Source: Promicromonospora umidemergens (GTDB taxonomy: Bacteria; Actinomycetota; Actinomycetes; Actinomycetales; Cellulomonadaceae). Taken from it: 64,000 nt of DNA. Of this stretch, positions 1-9,236 are shown piece after piece. The notes below the pieces were generated by a model, which searched no databases, was not told where the DNA came from, and saw only the letters and a list, made by a program, of their open reading frames with translations. The translations under genes were made by a program, and so were the position numbers. How positions within the stretch are numbered: the first letter of the stretch is position 1; each line of letters opens with the position of its first letter. The DNA lies in NCBI RefSeq assembly GCF_024171995.1, contig NZ_JAMTCT010000003.1:186001-250000 (forward strand). The letters are read 5' to 3'.

Positions 1-2
1 TG

Positions 3-146
3 GCGATCGCGGCTCGCGCCGACCGCCAGTTCCGGCTGGCCGACGGCGTCCTGGTCCCGATCCACCTCGACGCGCCCGCCGCGGTGGCCGAGAACGCGGC
101 CGTCGCGACCATCGCCGTCGCCGAGACGGCGAGGCTGACCACATGA
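3..146 (+). CDS. ABC transporter ATP-binding protein, C-terminal fragment
   Basis: Only the last 47 codons lie in the window. The frame is open from the left edge and stops at the TGA at 144-146. The residues ARADRQFRLADGVLV match the end of a MacB/LolD-type ATPase, where the H-loop region is followed by a D-R-x-x-x-L-x-D-G strand. The stop overlaps the ATG of the permease (ATGA), so the two are translationally coupled and very probably form one efflux complex. The Walker motifs are outside the window, so the family call rests on this tail and the neighbour. Confidence 0.6.
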   Translation, partial: AIAARADRQFRLADGVLVPIHLDAPAAVAENAAVATIAVAETARLTT

Positions 147-1321
147 CCGGCATCGTCGGCGCGGTCCTCGAGGCCTGGGACGAGCTACGGATCCACCGGG
201 TGCGGGTGCTCCTGGCGCTGATCGGCGTCGCCTGCGCCGTCACCGCGATCACCGGCATCACGGCGGCCGTGACCATGGTCGGTCAGGCCATGCAGGAGGA
301 GACCGAGCGTATGTCCGGCCGGGACACCACCCTCCAGGCCTGGTCCATGGGCAGCGGGAACATGTCGCCCGCCGAGGTGGACGCCGCGGTCGACGGAGTC
401 ACCGAGCGGCACGACATCTCGTACCACTCCGTGCAGGCGACGGCCGACCTGAAGGTCCGTGGCGCCCAGCCCGGTGACTACGTCGAGTGGTCGGCCGTCG
501 ACGTCGACCACGAGACCATCACCCGCCAGGGCATGGAGGAGGGCCGCTGGTTCAGCGACACCGACACCGAGCGGCTGGCTCCCGTGCTCGTGGTCAACCA
601 GGCCTTCCTGGACACGTACGCCGACGGCGCCTCCGCCACGACGCACCCGACGGTCGTGATCGAAGGCGAGACGCCGGTCGCCGCCACCGTGATCGGCGAG
701 ATACCCGTGCAGTGGAACGACGAGGGGCCGCGTGCCCTGCTGCTGTTCGACCAGGCGATGCACTGGTTCCCGGACCGGGTCATGGCCGACGCGTACCGGT
801 TCTGGGTGCCGCCGGAGCTCGCCGAGGAGTTCGCCGCGGTGCTGCCTCGCGACCTGGCGGCGGCCGGCGTGCCGTTCGACGTGCAGCCGCCGCAGGAGGA
901 CCCGCTGGTGATCGACCGCGTGCTGCAGTACCTCGTGCTCGGCGTGGGCGGGTTCGCGCTGCTGCTGGGCGGGCTCGGCCTGCTCAACATCGCGCTCGTC
1001 ACGGTGCGCTACCGGATCCGGGAGATCGGCATCCGCCGGTCGTTCGGGGCGACGAGCGGCCGCGTGTTCTTCGGCGTCCTCATGGAGTCGGTGGTCGCGA
1101 CCACCGTCGCAGGCGTGGTCGGGGTGGTGATCGCCGTGGCGATCATCAAGAACATCCCGATCGACCGCATCTTCGGCCGGCCGATCGACGACCTGCCGGG
1201 CTTCCCGTTCGACGCCGCGCTGGTGGGCATGGCGTGCGCGATCGGCATCGGTGCCCTGGCGGGCCTGATCCCGGCGATCTACGCGGTCCGCGTCAAGGTC
1301 ATCGACGCGATCCGCTACTGA
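143..1321 (+). CDS. MacB/FtsX-family ABC transporter permease
   Basis: This 392-residue membrane protein is likely the transmembrane subunit of a MacB-like export complex. One N-terminal helix lies at about residues 20-45. A periplasm-type (here extracytoplasmic) MacB_PCD domain follows to about 255. Three C-terminal helices form the FtsX domain, with the typical cytoplasmic loop IREIGIRRSFGAT after the second helix. The start overlaps the stop of the upstream ATPase by 4 nt. The substrate cannot be told. The gene runs into a long palindrome (1365-1432) shared with the convergent exonuclease gene. Confidence 0.85.
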   Translation: MTGIVGAVLEAWDELRIHRVRVLLALIGVACAVTAITGITAAVTMVGQAMQEETERMSGRDTTLQAWSMGSGNMSPAEVDAAVDGVTERHDISYHSVQATADLKVRGAQPGDYVEWSAVDVDHETITRQGMEEGRWFSDTDTERLAPVLVVNQAFLDTYADGASATTHPTVVIEGETPVAATVIGEIPVQWNDEGPRALLLFDQAMHWFPDRVMADAYRFWVPPELAEEFAAVLPRDLAAAGVPFDVQPPQEDPLVIDRVLQYLVLGVGGFALLLGGLGLLNIALVTVRYRIREIGIRRSFGATSGRVFFGVLMESVVATTVAGVVGVVIAVAIIKNIPIDRIFGRPIDDLPGFPFDAALVGMACAIGIGALAGLIPAIYAVRVKVIDAIRY

Positions 1322-1364
1322 CGGCGGGCGTGGCCGGCCGGCGGCCAGGGCTGCGCCCGCCAGT

Positions 1365-1432
1365 CCCCTTCGAGACCTACGTTTCTTCGCTTTGGGCAGG
1401 CTGAAAGCGAAGGAACGTAGGTCTCGAAGGGG
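1365..1432. terminator. Bidirectional palindrome, TTTCTTCGCTTT family, copy 1
   Basis: Arms 1365-1393 and 1404-1432 are 29 bp each with one mismatch and a 10-nt loop. They lie between convergent genes ending at 1321 and 1455, so the palindrome can act as a terminator for both. The inner core TTTCTTCGCTTT and the CGAGACCTAC flank recur with small changes at 37037-37092 and 38189-38250, which makes it a dispersed family and not just a local hairpin. Confidence 0.75.
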
Positions 1433-1454
1433 AGCTGACGGGCGGGCGGCCCGT

Positions 1455-2279
1455 CTACGGCTCGTAGGTGGCCACTACCGGGGCGTGGTCGCTCCAGCGC
1501 TCGGCGTAGGTGGGGGCGCGGTCGACCTCGACCTTGCGGCACGCACCCGCGAGGGCCCGGTTGGCGAGCTGGTAGTCGATACGCCAGCCGGCGTCGTTGT
1601 CGTACGCCTTGCCGCGCCAGGACCACCACGTGTACGGGCCGGGTCCGTCGCCGGCGTGTGCGCGCCCGAGGTCGGTCCAGCCGAGCTCGTCGAGCCAGTG
1701 CGTCACGTACGCGCGCTCCTCGGGCAGGAAGCCGGCGCTCTTCAGGTTGCCCTTCCAGTTCTTCATGTCAACGTTCTGATGGGCGATGTTGAGGTCGCCG
1801 GCCACGACCGCGGGAGCCTCCGCAGCGGAGAGCTCTGCCAGGCGCGCCGACACCTTCTTCAGGTAGGCGTACTTGGCCACCATCGTGTGCTCCTCGCCCG
1901 GCTTGGTCGACCCGGAGTGGAGGTAGGCGGAGACGGCGGTGAGCGTGCCGCCGTCGGGCAGCTGGATGTCCGCCTCGACCCAGCGGCCGGTGTCAGGGCC
2001 CGACTCCACCGCACCGTCGGGGCCGTAGGCCGCCAGGCCCGTCCGCACCTCGCCGAGCGGCAGCCGGGACGCCACGAGCACCCCGGCGCGTCCCTTGACC
2101 TCGCTCTCGGCATGTGCAACGTGCCAGCCGTCGAGCAGCTCGCGGGCGACCTTGTCAGGAGCGCGCACCTCCTGCAGCAGGAGCACGTCGGGCGTACGTG
2201 TGGCGATCCAGGAGTCCATGCCGCGGCGGACGGCCGCGCGGATCCCGTTGACATTGGCAGTGGCGACGATCAGGGGCAC
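1455..2279 (-). CDS. Exonuclease III family apurinic/apyrimidinic endonuclease
   Basis: This is a 274-residue endonuclease/exonuclease/phosphatase-fold enzyme that cleaves DNA at abasic sites and has 3'-5' exonuclease activity in base excision repair. The sequence shows the metal and substrate motifs of the family: ANVNGIRAA at the N-terminus, LLQEVRA with the metal-binding Glu, GDLNIAH in the middle, RIDYQLA, and WSDHAPVVA with the catalytic Asp-His at the C-terminus. Length is normal for XthA/ExoA. It is a single gene, convergent with the permease. Specificity for AP sites over other phosphodiesters is inferred from the family. Confidence 0.92.
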   Translation of the reverse strand: MPLIVATANVNGIRAAVRRGMDSWIATRTPDVLLLQEVRAPDKVARELLDGWHVAHAESEVKGRAGVLVASRLPLGEVRTGLAAYGPDGAVESGPDTGRWVEADIQLPDGGTLTAVSAYLHSGSTKPGEEHTMVAKYAYLKKVSARLAELSAAEAPAVVAGDLNIAHQNVDMKNWKGNLKSAGFLPEERAYVTHWLDELGWTDLGRAHAGDGPGPYTWWSWRGKAYDNDAGWRIDYQLANRALAGACRKVEVDRAPTYAERWSDHAPVVATYEP

Positions 2280-2329
2280 CGGGGAAGCCTAACGGCCACC
2301 TCTGACAGCGGCCGCCGGCCCCGATCCCG

Positions 2330-2812
2330 TCACGCCCCGTCGTGGGCTGCCTTCAGCGCCGCGACGTCTATCTTGCCCATCTTGAGCATCGCGTTCATCG
2401 TGGCGATCTGCGCAGGCGTCGAGTACGTGCCGGAGAGCTGCTCGAGCTCCTGGGGGATCACCTGCCAGGACACCCCGAACTTGTCCTTGAGCCAGCCGCA
2501 GGCGCCGGGCTCGCCGCCGCCGGCGGTCAGGAGGTCCCAGTAGTGGTCGACCTCCTCCTGCCCCTCGACGGACAGGTAGAACGAGAACGACTCGTTCAGC
2601 GTGACGTGCGGCCCAGCGTTCAGCCCGGTGACGGGCAGACCGCCCACCGTGAACTCCACGACGAAGTCCGCGCCCGGCTCGGCACCCGGCGCGTCCTCCG
2701 GCGCCTTCACGACGTTGTCGACGGACGAGCCGGGGATGTGCTCTGCGTAGAACGCGGCGGCCTCACCGGCCTTGTTGTTGGCGAACCAGAGATGCGCTCG
2801 AACAGTGACCAT
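2330..2812 (-). CDS. VOC-superfamily protein (PhnB/3-dmu-9_3-mt type)
   Basis: This 160-residue protein has the PhnB-like glyoxalase fold: RAHLWFANNKAGEAAAFY at the start, a central NESFSFYLSVEG segment, and KFGVSWQVIP near the end. Members are small homodimeric proteins whose biochemical role is mostly unknown. The start at 2812 is chosen because CCAGGAGGACACG puts AGGAGG just upstream. The frame stays open further upstream but the added residues do not match the family. It stands alone between two minus-strand genes. Confidence 0.82.
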   Translation of the reverse strand: MVTVRAHLWFANNKAGEAAAFYAEHIPGSSVDNVVKAPEDAPGAEPGADFVVEFTVGGLPVTGLNAGPHVTLNESFSFYLSVEGQEEVDHYWDLLTAGGGEPGACGWLKDKFGVSWQVIPQELEQLSGTYSTPAQIATMNAMLKMGKIDVAALKAAHDGA

Positions 2813-2937
2813 CGTGTCCTCCTGGGTTGGTCGGGGGCGCCATCGGCCCCGTCCCCCAGTCCGACCCGCCGTTCGCGCGAAACTCATCGGCCACCGCCCA
2901 CGGCAGGACGGGCCCGCAACACGGCGAGGCCCAGGCC

Positions 2938-3573
2938 TTAGCGCGTGGGCAAGCCGCTGTGCGGCATCTGCCACGCCTCGGCCAGGCGCGACGGCCGGGC
3001 CAGGGAGCCGCCGCCGAAGAACTCGCAGAACTTCATGATCAACGGGTCCCAGCCCACGGGGTCAACGTGCTGCGTCCCGGGGATCACCAGCTCCTCGGCG
3101 ACGTGGCTACGCAGCACGCGGACCTGGAAGACCGCCGCCGCGGATCCCGGCGAGCCGAGCCGGGTCTCGTGGACCAGGGCGCATTCGAGCTGCACCGGGC
3201 ACTCGGCCACACGCGGCGCCTCGACCATGTCGGACACCTGCTCCGTGAGGCCGGCCAGGGCGAACTTGTCCCGGACGAACTCGTACCCCATCGCCGCCTT
3301 GCGCGGCGATGGCTCAGGCTTTCCCGTGGTGAGCGCCAGCTGATCCACGGCGTCGACCATGTCGGACGGGACCAGATTCAGCACGCACTCTCGTTCCCGG
3401 TGAAGGTTCGCGGATGTCTGGGCGGAGTCGCCCACGCCCAGCACGCAGTGGTCGTTGAGCCACCACGCGGACGAGATGGGCGCGAGGTTGGCCGACCCGT
3501 CGGGATTCCGTGTCGAGATGAGCACCACTGGCGTGCCGAAGTACATGACCTTGAGGTCGATCGTCCTGTGCAT
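2938..3573 (-). CDS. Flavin reductase-like (FMN-binding split barrel) protein
   Basis: The 211-residue protein begins MHRTIDLKVMYFGTPVVLIS, followed by NPDGSANLAPISSAWW. This is the FMN-binding opening of the flavin_reduct family. Such proteins bind FMN and either reduce it with NAD(P)H for a partner oxygenase or act on small molecules. No oxygenase gene is adjacent, so the partner is unknown. The start at 3573 is the ATG where family similarity begins. The open frame upstream runs through the noncoding spacer. Confidence 0.75.
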   Translation of the reverse strand: MHRTIDLKVMYFGTPVVLISTRNPDGSANLAPISSAWWLNDHCVLGVGDSAQTSANLHRERECVLNLVPSDMVDAVDQLALTTGKPEPSPRKAAMGYEFVRDKFALAGLTEQVSDMVEAPRVAECPVQLECALVHETRLGSPGSAAAVFQVRVLRSHVAEELVIPGTQHVDPVGWDPLIMKFCEFFGGGSLARPSRLAEAWQMPHSGLPTR

Positions 3574-3887
3574 ACGTCCAGCCTGGCGCTGCCCCGGCAC
3601 GGGGTCTGGCGGCATTCGGCCGTCGCGTGCGGGCCTGCACGAGCTCTGACGTTCGTTCAGCCGGCGCGGCCGTAGTCGGCGTAGAGGCGCATACGGAGCC
3701 CGACGCGATCCGAACGGGTTGCCACGAGCCCAGGCAGTAGCCGGCCATGGCTGTGCCGATCCGCCGACCGTAGGCTCAGTCGCTTTATGAGGGCCTATGC
3801 GGCTAGTACTCCTACGTTGGGCGGATGCAGCAGCGACTACTCCTACGTTCGACGACCCGGCGTGCGGGCCTCGGGCCCCAGCACAAC
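3574..3887. other. Gene-free spacer, no clear feature
   Basis: About 310 bp lie between the start of the flavin reductase-like gene and the folD terminator. I see no coding frame with family similarity. TACTCCTACGTT occurs twice, near 3807 and 3839. The spacer should hold the promoter of the 2938-3573 gene, but I cannot place it. Confidence 0.4.
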
Positions 3888-3935
3888 GGCCGACGCCGGG
3901 GCGTCTCCCCACAGGGGCACGCCCCGGCGTCGGCC
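3888..3935 (-). terminator. Terminator of the glyA-folD operon
   Basis: Perfect 17-bp arms (GGCCGACGCCGGGGCGT at 3888-3904 and its complement at 3919-3935) with a 14-nt loop lie 13 bp past the folD stop. There is no strong U-tract, as is common in actinobacteria. Confidence 0.75.
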
Positions 3936-3948
3936 GGAGAACAGGCGC

Positions 3949-4833
3949 TCAGCCCGCCAGCGCCCGCTCCGCCGACTCCACGACGTTCGCCAGCAGCATC
4001 GCCCGCGTCATAGGACCGACGCCGCCCGGGTTCGGCGACACCCAGCCCGCGACCTCGGCCGCCTCGGGCGACACGTCGCCCACGACGCGCGACTTGCCCG
4101 TCTCCGGGTCGGTCTCGCGCGAGACGCCGACGTCGATCAGCACGGCGCCCGGCTTGACCATGTCGCCGGAGACGATGCCCTTGACGCCCGCGGCGGCCAC
4201 GACGACGTCGGCCCGCCTGACCAGGCCGGCGAGGTCGGTGGTGCCCGTGTGCGTCAGGGTGACCGTGGCGTTCACGGCGCGCCGCGTGAGCAGCAGACCG
4301 ATCGGGCGGCCCACGGTGACACCGCGGCCAAGGACCACGATCTCCTTGCCCGCGAGCTTGATGCCGTGCCGCTCCACCAGCTCGATGATGCCGCGCGGGG
4401 TGCAGGGCAGCGAGGAGGTGATCTCCTCGTTGACCCGCAGCACGAGGCGCCCCAGGTTGGTGGGGTGCAGGCCGTCGGCGTCCTTGTCGGGGTCGACGAG
4501 CTCGAGCACCCGGTTGGTGTCGATGCCCTTCGGCAGCGGCAGCTGGACGATGTACCCGGTACAGGCCGGGTCCTCGTTCAGCCGGCGGACCGCTGCCTCG
4601 ATGTCCTCCTGCGTGGCGTCGGCCGGGAGGTCCTCCCGGATCGACGCGATGCCGACCTCGGCGCAGTCGCGGTGCTTGCCCGCGACGTACCACTGCGAGC
4701 CCGGGTCCTCGCCCACGAGCAGGGTGCCGAGCCCTGGCACGACGCCGCGCTCGCGGAGCGCCGTGACCCGCACCTTCAGCTCCGCCTTGATCGACGCGGC
4801 GGTGGCCTTCCCGTCCAAGATCTGTGCCGTCAT
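3949..4833 (-). CDS. folD: Bifunctional methylenetetrahydrofolate dehydrogenase/cyclohydrolase
   Basis: FolD interconverts 5,10-methylene-THF and 10-formyl-THF in the cytoplasm, with NADP as cofactor. The 294-residue protein shows [14 protein letters not shown], carrying the Tyr and the catalytic Lys, followed by the PLPKGID region. The Rossmann-side signature [16 protein letters not shown] is also present. It starts 3 bp after the glyA stop, so serine-derived one-carbon units from GlyA feed directly into formyl-THF for purine synthesis. Control is expected through the ZTP riboswitch upstream of glyA. Confidence 0.96.
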   Translation of the reverse strand: MTAQILDGKATAASIKAELKVRVTALRERGVVPGLGTLLVGEDPGSQWYVAGKHRDCAEVGIASIREDLPADATQEDIEAAVRRLNEDPACTGYIVQLPLPKGIDTNRVLELVDPDKDADGLHPTNLGRLVLRVNEEITSSLPCTPRGIIELVERHGIKLAGKEIVVLGRGVTVGRPIGLLLTRRAVNATVTLTHTGTTDLAGLVRRADVVVAAAGVKGIVSGDMVKPGAVLIDVGVSRETDPETGKSRVVGDVSPEAAEVAGWVSPNPGGVGPMTRAMLLANVVESAERALAG

Positions 4834-4836
4834 AGG

Positions 4837-6111
4837 TCAGAGCCCCGGGTAGAGCGGGAACTCGGCGGTCAGCTTCGCCACCCGCGCGGAGAGGGCGTCC
4901 ACGTCCGTCGCGGCGCCGTTCTTCAGGGCCGTCGCGATGATGTCGGCGACCTCGGTGAACTCGGCGTCGCCGAACCCGCGCGTGGCGAGCGCCGGCGTAC
5001 CGATCCGCAGGCCCGAGGTGACGCGCGGCGGCCGCGGGTCGAACGGGACGGCATTGCGGTTCACGGTGATCCCTGCGTCGTGCAGGAGATCCTCGGCCTG
5101 CTGGCCGTCCAGGTCCGAGTTCCGCAGGTCCACGAGCACCAGGTGCACGTCGGTGCCGCCGGTCAGGACGGACGCGCCGGCCGCTGCGACGTCGGGCTGG
5201 GAGAGGCGCTCCGCGATGATCGAGGCTCCCCGCAGCGTGCGCTCCTGCCGGTCCTTGAACGCGTCGGTCCCCGCGATCTTGAACGAGACCGCCTTGGCGG
5301 CGATCACGTGCATGAGCGGGCCGCCCTGCTGGCCAGGGAACACGGCGGAGTTGATCTTCTTGGCGTACTCCTCCTTGGAGAGGATGAAGCCGGAGCGCGG
5401 CCCGCCGATCGTCTTGTGCACGGTCGAGGAGACGACGTCGGCGTACGGCACCGGGGACGGGTGCAGGTCTGCCGCGACGAGCCCGGCGAAGTGCGCCATG
5501 TCGACCCACAGCTTGGCGCCCACCTCGTCGGCGACCTCGCGGAAGGCGGCGAAGTCGAGCTGACGCGGGTAGGCGGACCAGCCGGCGATGATGACGTCGG
5601 GCCGGTGCTCCAGCGCCTTCTTGCGGACCTCGTCCATCTCGATGCGGTAGGACTGCGGGTCCACACCGTACGAGCCGACGTCGTACAGCTTGCCGCTGAA
5701 GTTGATCTTCATGCCGTGCGTGAGGTGGCCGCCGTGGGCCAGCTCGAGCCCGAGGATCTTGTCACCGGCGTTGATCAGGGCATGCAGCACCGCCGCGTTG
5801 GCCTGGGCGCCGGAGTGCGGCTGGACGTTGGCGTGCTCGGCGCCGAACAGGTCCTTGGCGCGGGCGATCGCGAGGTTCTCCGCGATGTCGACCTGCTCAC
5901 AGCCACCGTAGTAGCGACGCCCCGGATAGCCCTCGGCGTACTTGTTCGTCAGGACCGAGCCCTGGGCCTCCAGGACTGCGCGCGGCACGAAGTTCTCGGA
6001 CGCGATCATCTCGAGCGTGTCGCGCTGGCGCGCCAGCTCACCGTCGAGGACGGCGGCGATCTCGGGGTCGAGCTCGGCGAGCGGGGTGGAGAGCGGGTCG
6101 GGAGCGCTCAT
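4837..6111 (-). CDS. glyA: Serine hydroxymethyltransferase
   Basis: This PLP enzyme converts serine and THF to glycine and 5,10-methylene-THF. The 424-residue protein contains [13 protein letters not shown] near the N-terminus, [13 protein letters not shown], and the PLP-lysine site [13 protein letters not shown]. The C-terminal [12 protein letters not shown] is also present. The start at 6111 has GAGG 5 bp upstream. An in-frame ATG five codons earlier (MNRGT) lacks family similarity. It is the first gene of a two-gene operon with folD. A ZTP riboswitch lies about 100 nt upstream. Confidence 0.96.
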   Translation of the reverse strand: MSAPDPLSTPLAELDPEIAAVLDGELARQRDTLEMIASENFVPRAVLEAQGSVLTNKYAEGYPGRRYYGGCEQVDIAENLAIARAKDLFGAEHANVQPHSGAQANAAVLHALINAGDKILGLELAHGGHLTHGMKINFSGKLYDVGSYGVDPQSYRIEMDEVRKKALEHRPDVIIAGWSAYPRQLDFAAFREVADEVGAKLWVDMAHFAGLVAADLHPSPVPYADVVSSTVHKTIGGPRSGFILSKEEYAKKINSAVFPGQQGGPLMHVIAAKAVSFKIAGTDAFKDRQERTLRGASIIAERLSQPDVAAAGASVLTGGTDVHLVLVDLRNSDLDGQQAEDLLHDAGITVNRNAVPFDPRPPRVTSGLRIGTPALATRGFGDAEFTEVADIIATALKNGAATDVDALSARVAKLTAEFPLYPGL

Positions 6112-6212
6112 GGTTCCTCGATTCATGCGGTACGGGGAGTGGTCGGACGGCGGTGGAGGGCACACGCACCGTGACATGTCTGCCCGGGCGCACACCCTTC
6201 ACGAGGTGACCC

Positions 6213-6292
6213 GGGGCCCAGGCGAACGACCCGTCGTCAGCATGACTCGTCGCTCCCCGGTGGTGATCCACCTGACGCCAGTCACGACCCGA
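6213..6292 (-). promoter_or_regulatory. ZTP (pfl) riboswitch aptamer upstream of glyA-folD
   Basis: Read on the minus strand, the segment has all the conserved blocks of the ZTP riboswitch. These are GGGTCGTGACTGGCG (6276-6290), ACCACCGGGGAGCGACGAG (6246-6264), and CGCCTGGGC (6216-6224). ZTP/ZMP riboswitches turn on folate one-carbon genes when AICAR (ZMP) accumulates, a sign of 10-formyl-THF shortage. The block GCCTGGGC can also pair with GCCCGGGC at 6182-6189 (eight pairs, one G-U). That gives a candidate alternative structure for the expression platform. The aptamer call is strong; the switching mechanism is inferred. Confidence 0.9.
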
Positions 6293-6429
6293 AGATCGTA
6301 GCAGCGGCGGTCGGAGCCCGTACCCGGCGACCGCCCGACGACTCCACCGTCGACTCCGACCTCGCGCCTGAGGCCCGTGATCACAACGAACGTACCTGAG
6401 ACCCTTTCGCGATTCACCCGTACGTCGCT

Positions 6430-7272
6430 ATGGTGCCGCCCATGCCCTACCCCGTGTCACCGGATGCAGGTGTCCCGGAACACCAGCCAGACCGTCCCGC
6501 CTCCGGCCAGTTCCAGCCCGGCGGACAGCCACAGCCCGGTCCCTTCCGAACGAACCAGCCACAGCCCCGGCCGGCCCCCGCCGACCACCCCCGGTCCGGC
6601 CAGTTCGCCACCCGTGCCCAGTCCCGCCATCTGCCGCCCGGCCCTGGCCGGCCGGCAGCGGATCCCTCCAGGAGCGACGACGACGGCAAGGGACGCAGGA
6701 CCGGCGGCCGACGGGACTGGATCTGGTCCGTCGTCGCGTTCCTGGTCGCCGCCGGCGTCATCGGCGGCGTCGGCTTCCACTTCTTCGGGCCCGACGCCAC
6801 CGAGGAGAGCACCGCGAGCTGGGCGGTCGACGCGTGTGCCGGACCGGACCCGACGGCCGCGGACGCCGGCGCCGCCACGGACACCTACCGCCCTCTGGCC
6901 TGCGACGACGCCGAGGCCACGGTCACGGTCCTCGACATCCAGGACGCGGTGTCCATCGGGCAGGCGCACTGTCCGACCGGTACCGACATCGTCTTTCAGA
7001 AGGATGGCCACGCCGGCGGCGCGACCCAGGCGGTATGTGCCCGCAACCTGTCGGACGACCACCCGGGTGACCCGGGGATGGGCGGCGGCCAGCTCATGAC
7101 CGGCGACTGCGTGACCGAGGACGGCCGCGAGGCGAAGTGCTCGTCGAAGGACACGCGCGAGGTGGTCGGTCTCACGATCGGCACCAGCAAGTGCCCGGAC
7201 GGGACCGCCGACCGGATCAAGCTCGGCTTCGACGCGCAGCGCAGCTACGAGACGATCTGCCTCGGCAAGTGA
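6430..7272 (+). CDS. Membrane-anchored protein with Pro/Gln-rich N-terminus and Cys-rich C-terminus
   Basis: Not recognised as a named gene. The 280 residues split into three parts. A disordered Pro/Gln-rich cytoplasmic tail covers about 1-95. One transmembrane helix (IWSVVAFLVAAGVIGGVGF) lies near 100-118. An outside domain of about 150 residues has at least seven cysteines (VDACAG, PLACDD, AHCPTG, AVCARN, GDCVTE, AKCSS, SKCPDG, TICLGK) likely paired in disulfides. This layout resembles LppU/SCO3897-type actinobacterial surface proteins. An alternative start is the ATG at 6442. The gene stands alone. Confidence 0.6.
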   Translation: MVPPMPYPVSPDAGVPEHQPDRPASGQFQPGGQPQPGPFRTNQPQPRPAPADHPRSGQFATRAQSRHLPPGPGRPAADPSRSDDDGKGRRTGGRRDWIWSVVAFLVAAGVIGGVGFHFFGPDATEESTASWAVDACAGPDPTAADAGAATDTYRPLACDDAEATVTVLDIQDAVSIGQAHCPTGTDIVFQKDGHAGGATQAVCARNLSDDHPGDPGMGGGQLMTGDCVTEDGREAKCSSKDTREVVGLTIGTSKCPDGTADRIKLGFDAQRSYETICLGK

Positions 7273-7346
7273 ACCTGACCTGCACCGTCATCTGCCGCTC
7301 ATCCGGCCGAAACCAGCGGTCACCGCACATTGGCTAGATTCGCGGT

Positions 7347-8783
7347 ATGACCGGTCTCCAGCGGACTGTCTTCGAGCGCAACGTCCCGGCCCGGGTCGTC
7401 GTCGACCATGCCCTTGGCGAGGCTCGGCACGTGGTGTTCTGGCTGGACGACCTGGCTGAGCGCGCCGGCTACCCCGCGCTGTCGGACCCGGTCCGGGCCG
7501 ACATCGCGGTGGTCGGCGGCGGGTACACCGGCCTGTGGTCGGCGCTGCGCGCGAAGCAGCGGCACCCCGGCGCTCGGGTGGTCCTGGTGGAGGGCCGTTC
7601 GGTGGGGTGGGCGGCGTCCGGGCGCAACGGCGGGTTCTGCGGGGCGCGCCTCACGCGCGGCGACAGTCACGACCGTGGCCGCCCGCCCGACGATCCCGAG
7701 ACCCTGGCGCGCCTCGGCCAGGAGAACCTCACGGCCATCGGGTCGGCGGTGAGCGACCTGGGCCTGGACTGCCAGTGGGAACGCACCGGCGTGATCGACC
7801 TGGCGGTCGAGCCGTACCAGATCGACTGGCTGCAGGACGCCGCCGCGCGTGCCGCCCGCACCGGTGCCACGCACACGTTCCTCGACCGCGCGAAGCTGCG
7901 CGCCGAGGTCTCGAGCCCCACCTATGAGGCGGGCCTCCTCCGGCCCGACGACGCCGCGCTGGTGCACCCCGCACGCCTGGCGACCGAGCTGGCACGGATC
8001 GCGAGCGAGCTCGGCGTGGAGATCTTCCAGCGGACCCGGGTGACCGGCCTGACCCGTGCGGGCCGCGGTGCGCGCGACGCCGTCGTCCTGCGCACGACGT
8101 CGCCCGCCGGCGAGGCGGCCGTGCTGGCTGACCGTGTGCTCCTCGGGACCAGCGCGTTCCCGTCCCTGCTGCGGCGCTACCGGCACCACACCGTTCCCGC
8201 CCGCGAGCACCTCATCGCGACGGAGCCGCTGTCCGCCGAGCTGCTGGGCGCGATCGGCTGGCGCGGGCGGCAGGGCCTCGCCGACCTGGCGAACCGGTCC
8301 CACTACTACCGGTTGACTGCCGATCACCGGATAGTCTTCGGCGGGCCCGACGCCGGGCCGGAGACGCACCGGCGGCTCGCCGAGCACCTGCTGACGACCT
8401 TCCCTCAGCTCGAGGGCATCCGGCTGACCCACCGGTGGTCGGGGGCGGTCGACCTGTCGACCCGGTCCGGAGCGTTCTTCGGCCAGGCGGCCGGCGGCCG
8501 GGTGCAGCACGCGGCCGGCCTCGCGGGCCGCGGCGTCGCAGGGAGCCACTTCGCCGCGCAGGTCATGCTGGACCGCCTCGACACCCTCGACGGTTCACCC
8601 GCCACCGAGCGCACGGCGCTGGCGCTGGTCCGGCGGACGCCGCTGCCGTTCCCGCCGGAGCCGATAGCGGCGCTCGGCCTCCGGGCCACCCGCCAGGCGC
8701 TGGACCAGGCAGATCACCAGGGCGGGCGCCGCAACACGCTGCTTCGGTCGCTCGATGCACTTGGCCTGAGCCTCGAGGCCTGA
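7347..8783 (+). CDS. FAD-dependent oxidoreductase (DAO family)
   Basis: This 478-residue flavoenzyme has a Rossmann FAD site at about residues 52-65 (ADIAVVGGGYTGLWSALRAK) and the second FAD strand VVLVEGRSVGWAASGRNGGFCG. The latter SGRNGG loop is typical of the DAO fold and gamma-glutamylputrescine oxidase-like enzymes that oxidise amines or amino acids. The C-terminal part has HRWSGAVDLSTRSG and GLAGRGVAGSHFAA, the flavin-closing region. The substrate is not decided by the sequence, and no polyamine pathway genes are next to it. Confidence 0.82.
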   Translation: MTGLQRTVFERNVPARVVVDHALGEARHVVFWLDDLAERAGYPALSDPVRADIAVVGGGYTGLWSALRAKQRHPGARVVLVEGRSVGWAASGRNGGFCGARLTRGDSHDRGRPPDDPETLARLGQENLTAIGSAVSDLGLDCQWERTGVIDLAVEPYQIDWLQDAAARAARTGATHTFLDRAKLRAEVSSPTYEAGLLRPDDAALVHPARLATELARIASELGVEIFQRTRVTGLTRAGRGARDAVVLRTTSPAGEAAVLADRVLLGTSAFPSLLRRYRHHTVPAREHLIATEPLSAELLGAIGWRGRQGLADLANRSHYYRLTADHRIVFGGPDAGPETHRRLAEHLLTTFPQLEGIRLTHRWSGAVDLSTRSGAFFGQAAGGRVQHAAGLAGRGVAGSHFAAQVMLDRLDTLDGSPATERTALALVRRTPLPFPPEPIAALGLRATRQALDQADHQGGRRNTLLRSLDALGLSLEA

Positions 8784-8821
8784 TTGGCTGCTCGTAACGC
8801 CCGACGTCGAAGGAGCACACG

Positions 8822-9214
8822 ATGACCAAGCCCCCGGTCCCCGAAAATATCGCGCAGATCCTCAAGCAGCCGAACCCCGCCGTCATGGCGACCGTCCGAC
8901 CCGACGGCGCGCCACTCTCGGTGGCCACCTGGTACCTGTACGACGACGGGCGGGTGCTGTTCAACCTCGACGGCACCCGCAAGCGTCTTGACCACCTGCG
9001 GGCGGACCCGCGGGTCTCCCTCACGGTGCTCGACGGCGACAGCTGGTACCGCCACACCAGCCTCCGGGGCCGCGTGACGATCACGCCCGACGAGGACCTC
9101 GCCGGCATCGACCGGCTCTCCACGCACTACACGGGCAACCCGTACCCGGACCGCGTCAGCCCGCGGTTCGACGCGTGGATGGAGATCGAGTCCTTCCACT
9201 CCTGGGGGTACTGA
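8822..9214 (+). CDS. PPOX-class (F420-dependent) oxidoreductase
   Basis: This 130-residue split-barrel flavin/deazaflavin-binding protein of the pyridoxamine-oxidase superfamily includes VMATVRPDGAPLSVATWYLYDDG, then RKRLDHLRADPRVSLTVLD and the conserved SLRGRVTI. The size and motifs match the F420-binding Rv1155-like group, though FMN cannot be ruled out from sequence alone. Strong ribosome site AAGGAG at 8810-8815. It lies 38 bp after the FAD oxidoreductase and is probably co-transcribed. The stop is followed by a small direct repeat of GTACTGAGGG. Confidence 0.8.
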   Translation: MTKPPVPENIAQILKQPNPAVMATVRPDGAPLSVATWYLYDDGRVLFNLDGTRKRLDHLRADPRVSLTVLDGDSWYRHTSLRGRVTITPDEDLAGIDRLSTHYTGNPYPDRVSPRFDAWMEIESFHSWGY

Positions 9215-9236
9215 GGGGTACTGAGGGGCTACTGAC

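Noticed and set aside
3787-6174. Long plus-strand frame opposite folD and glyA
   Set aside because: Same reason: low-complexity Arg/Val/Asp sequence antisense to two certain genes.
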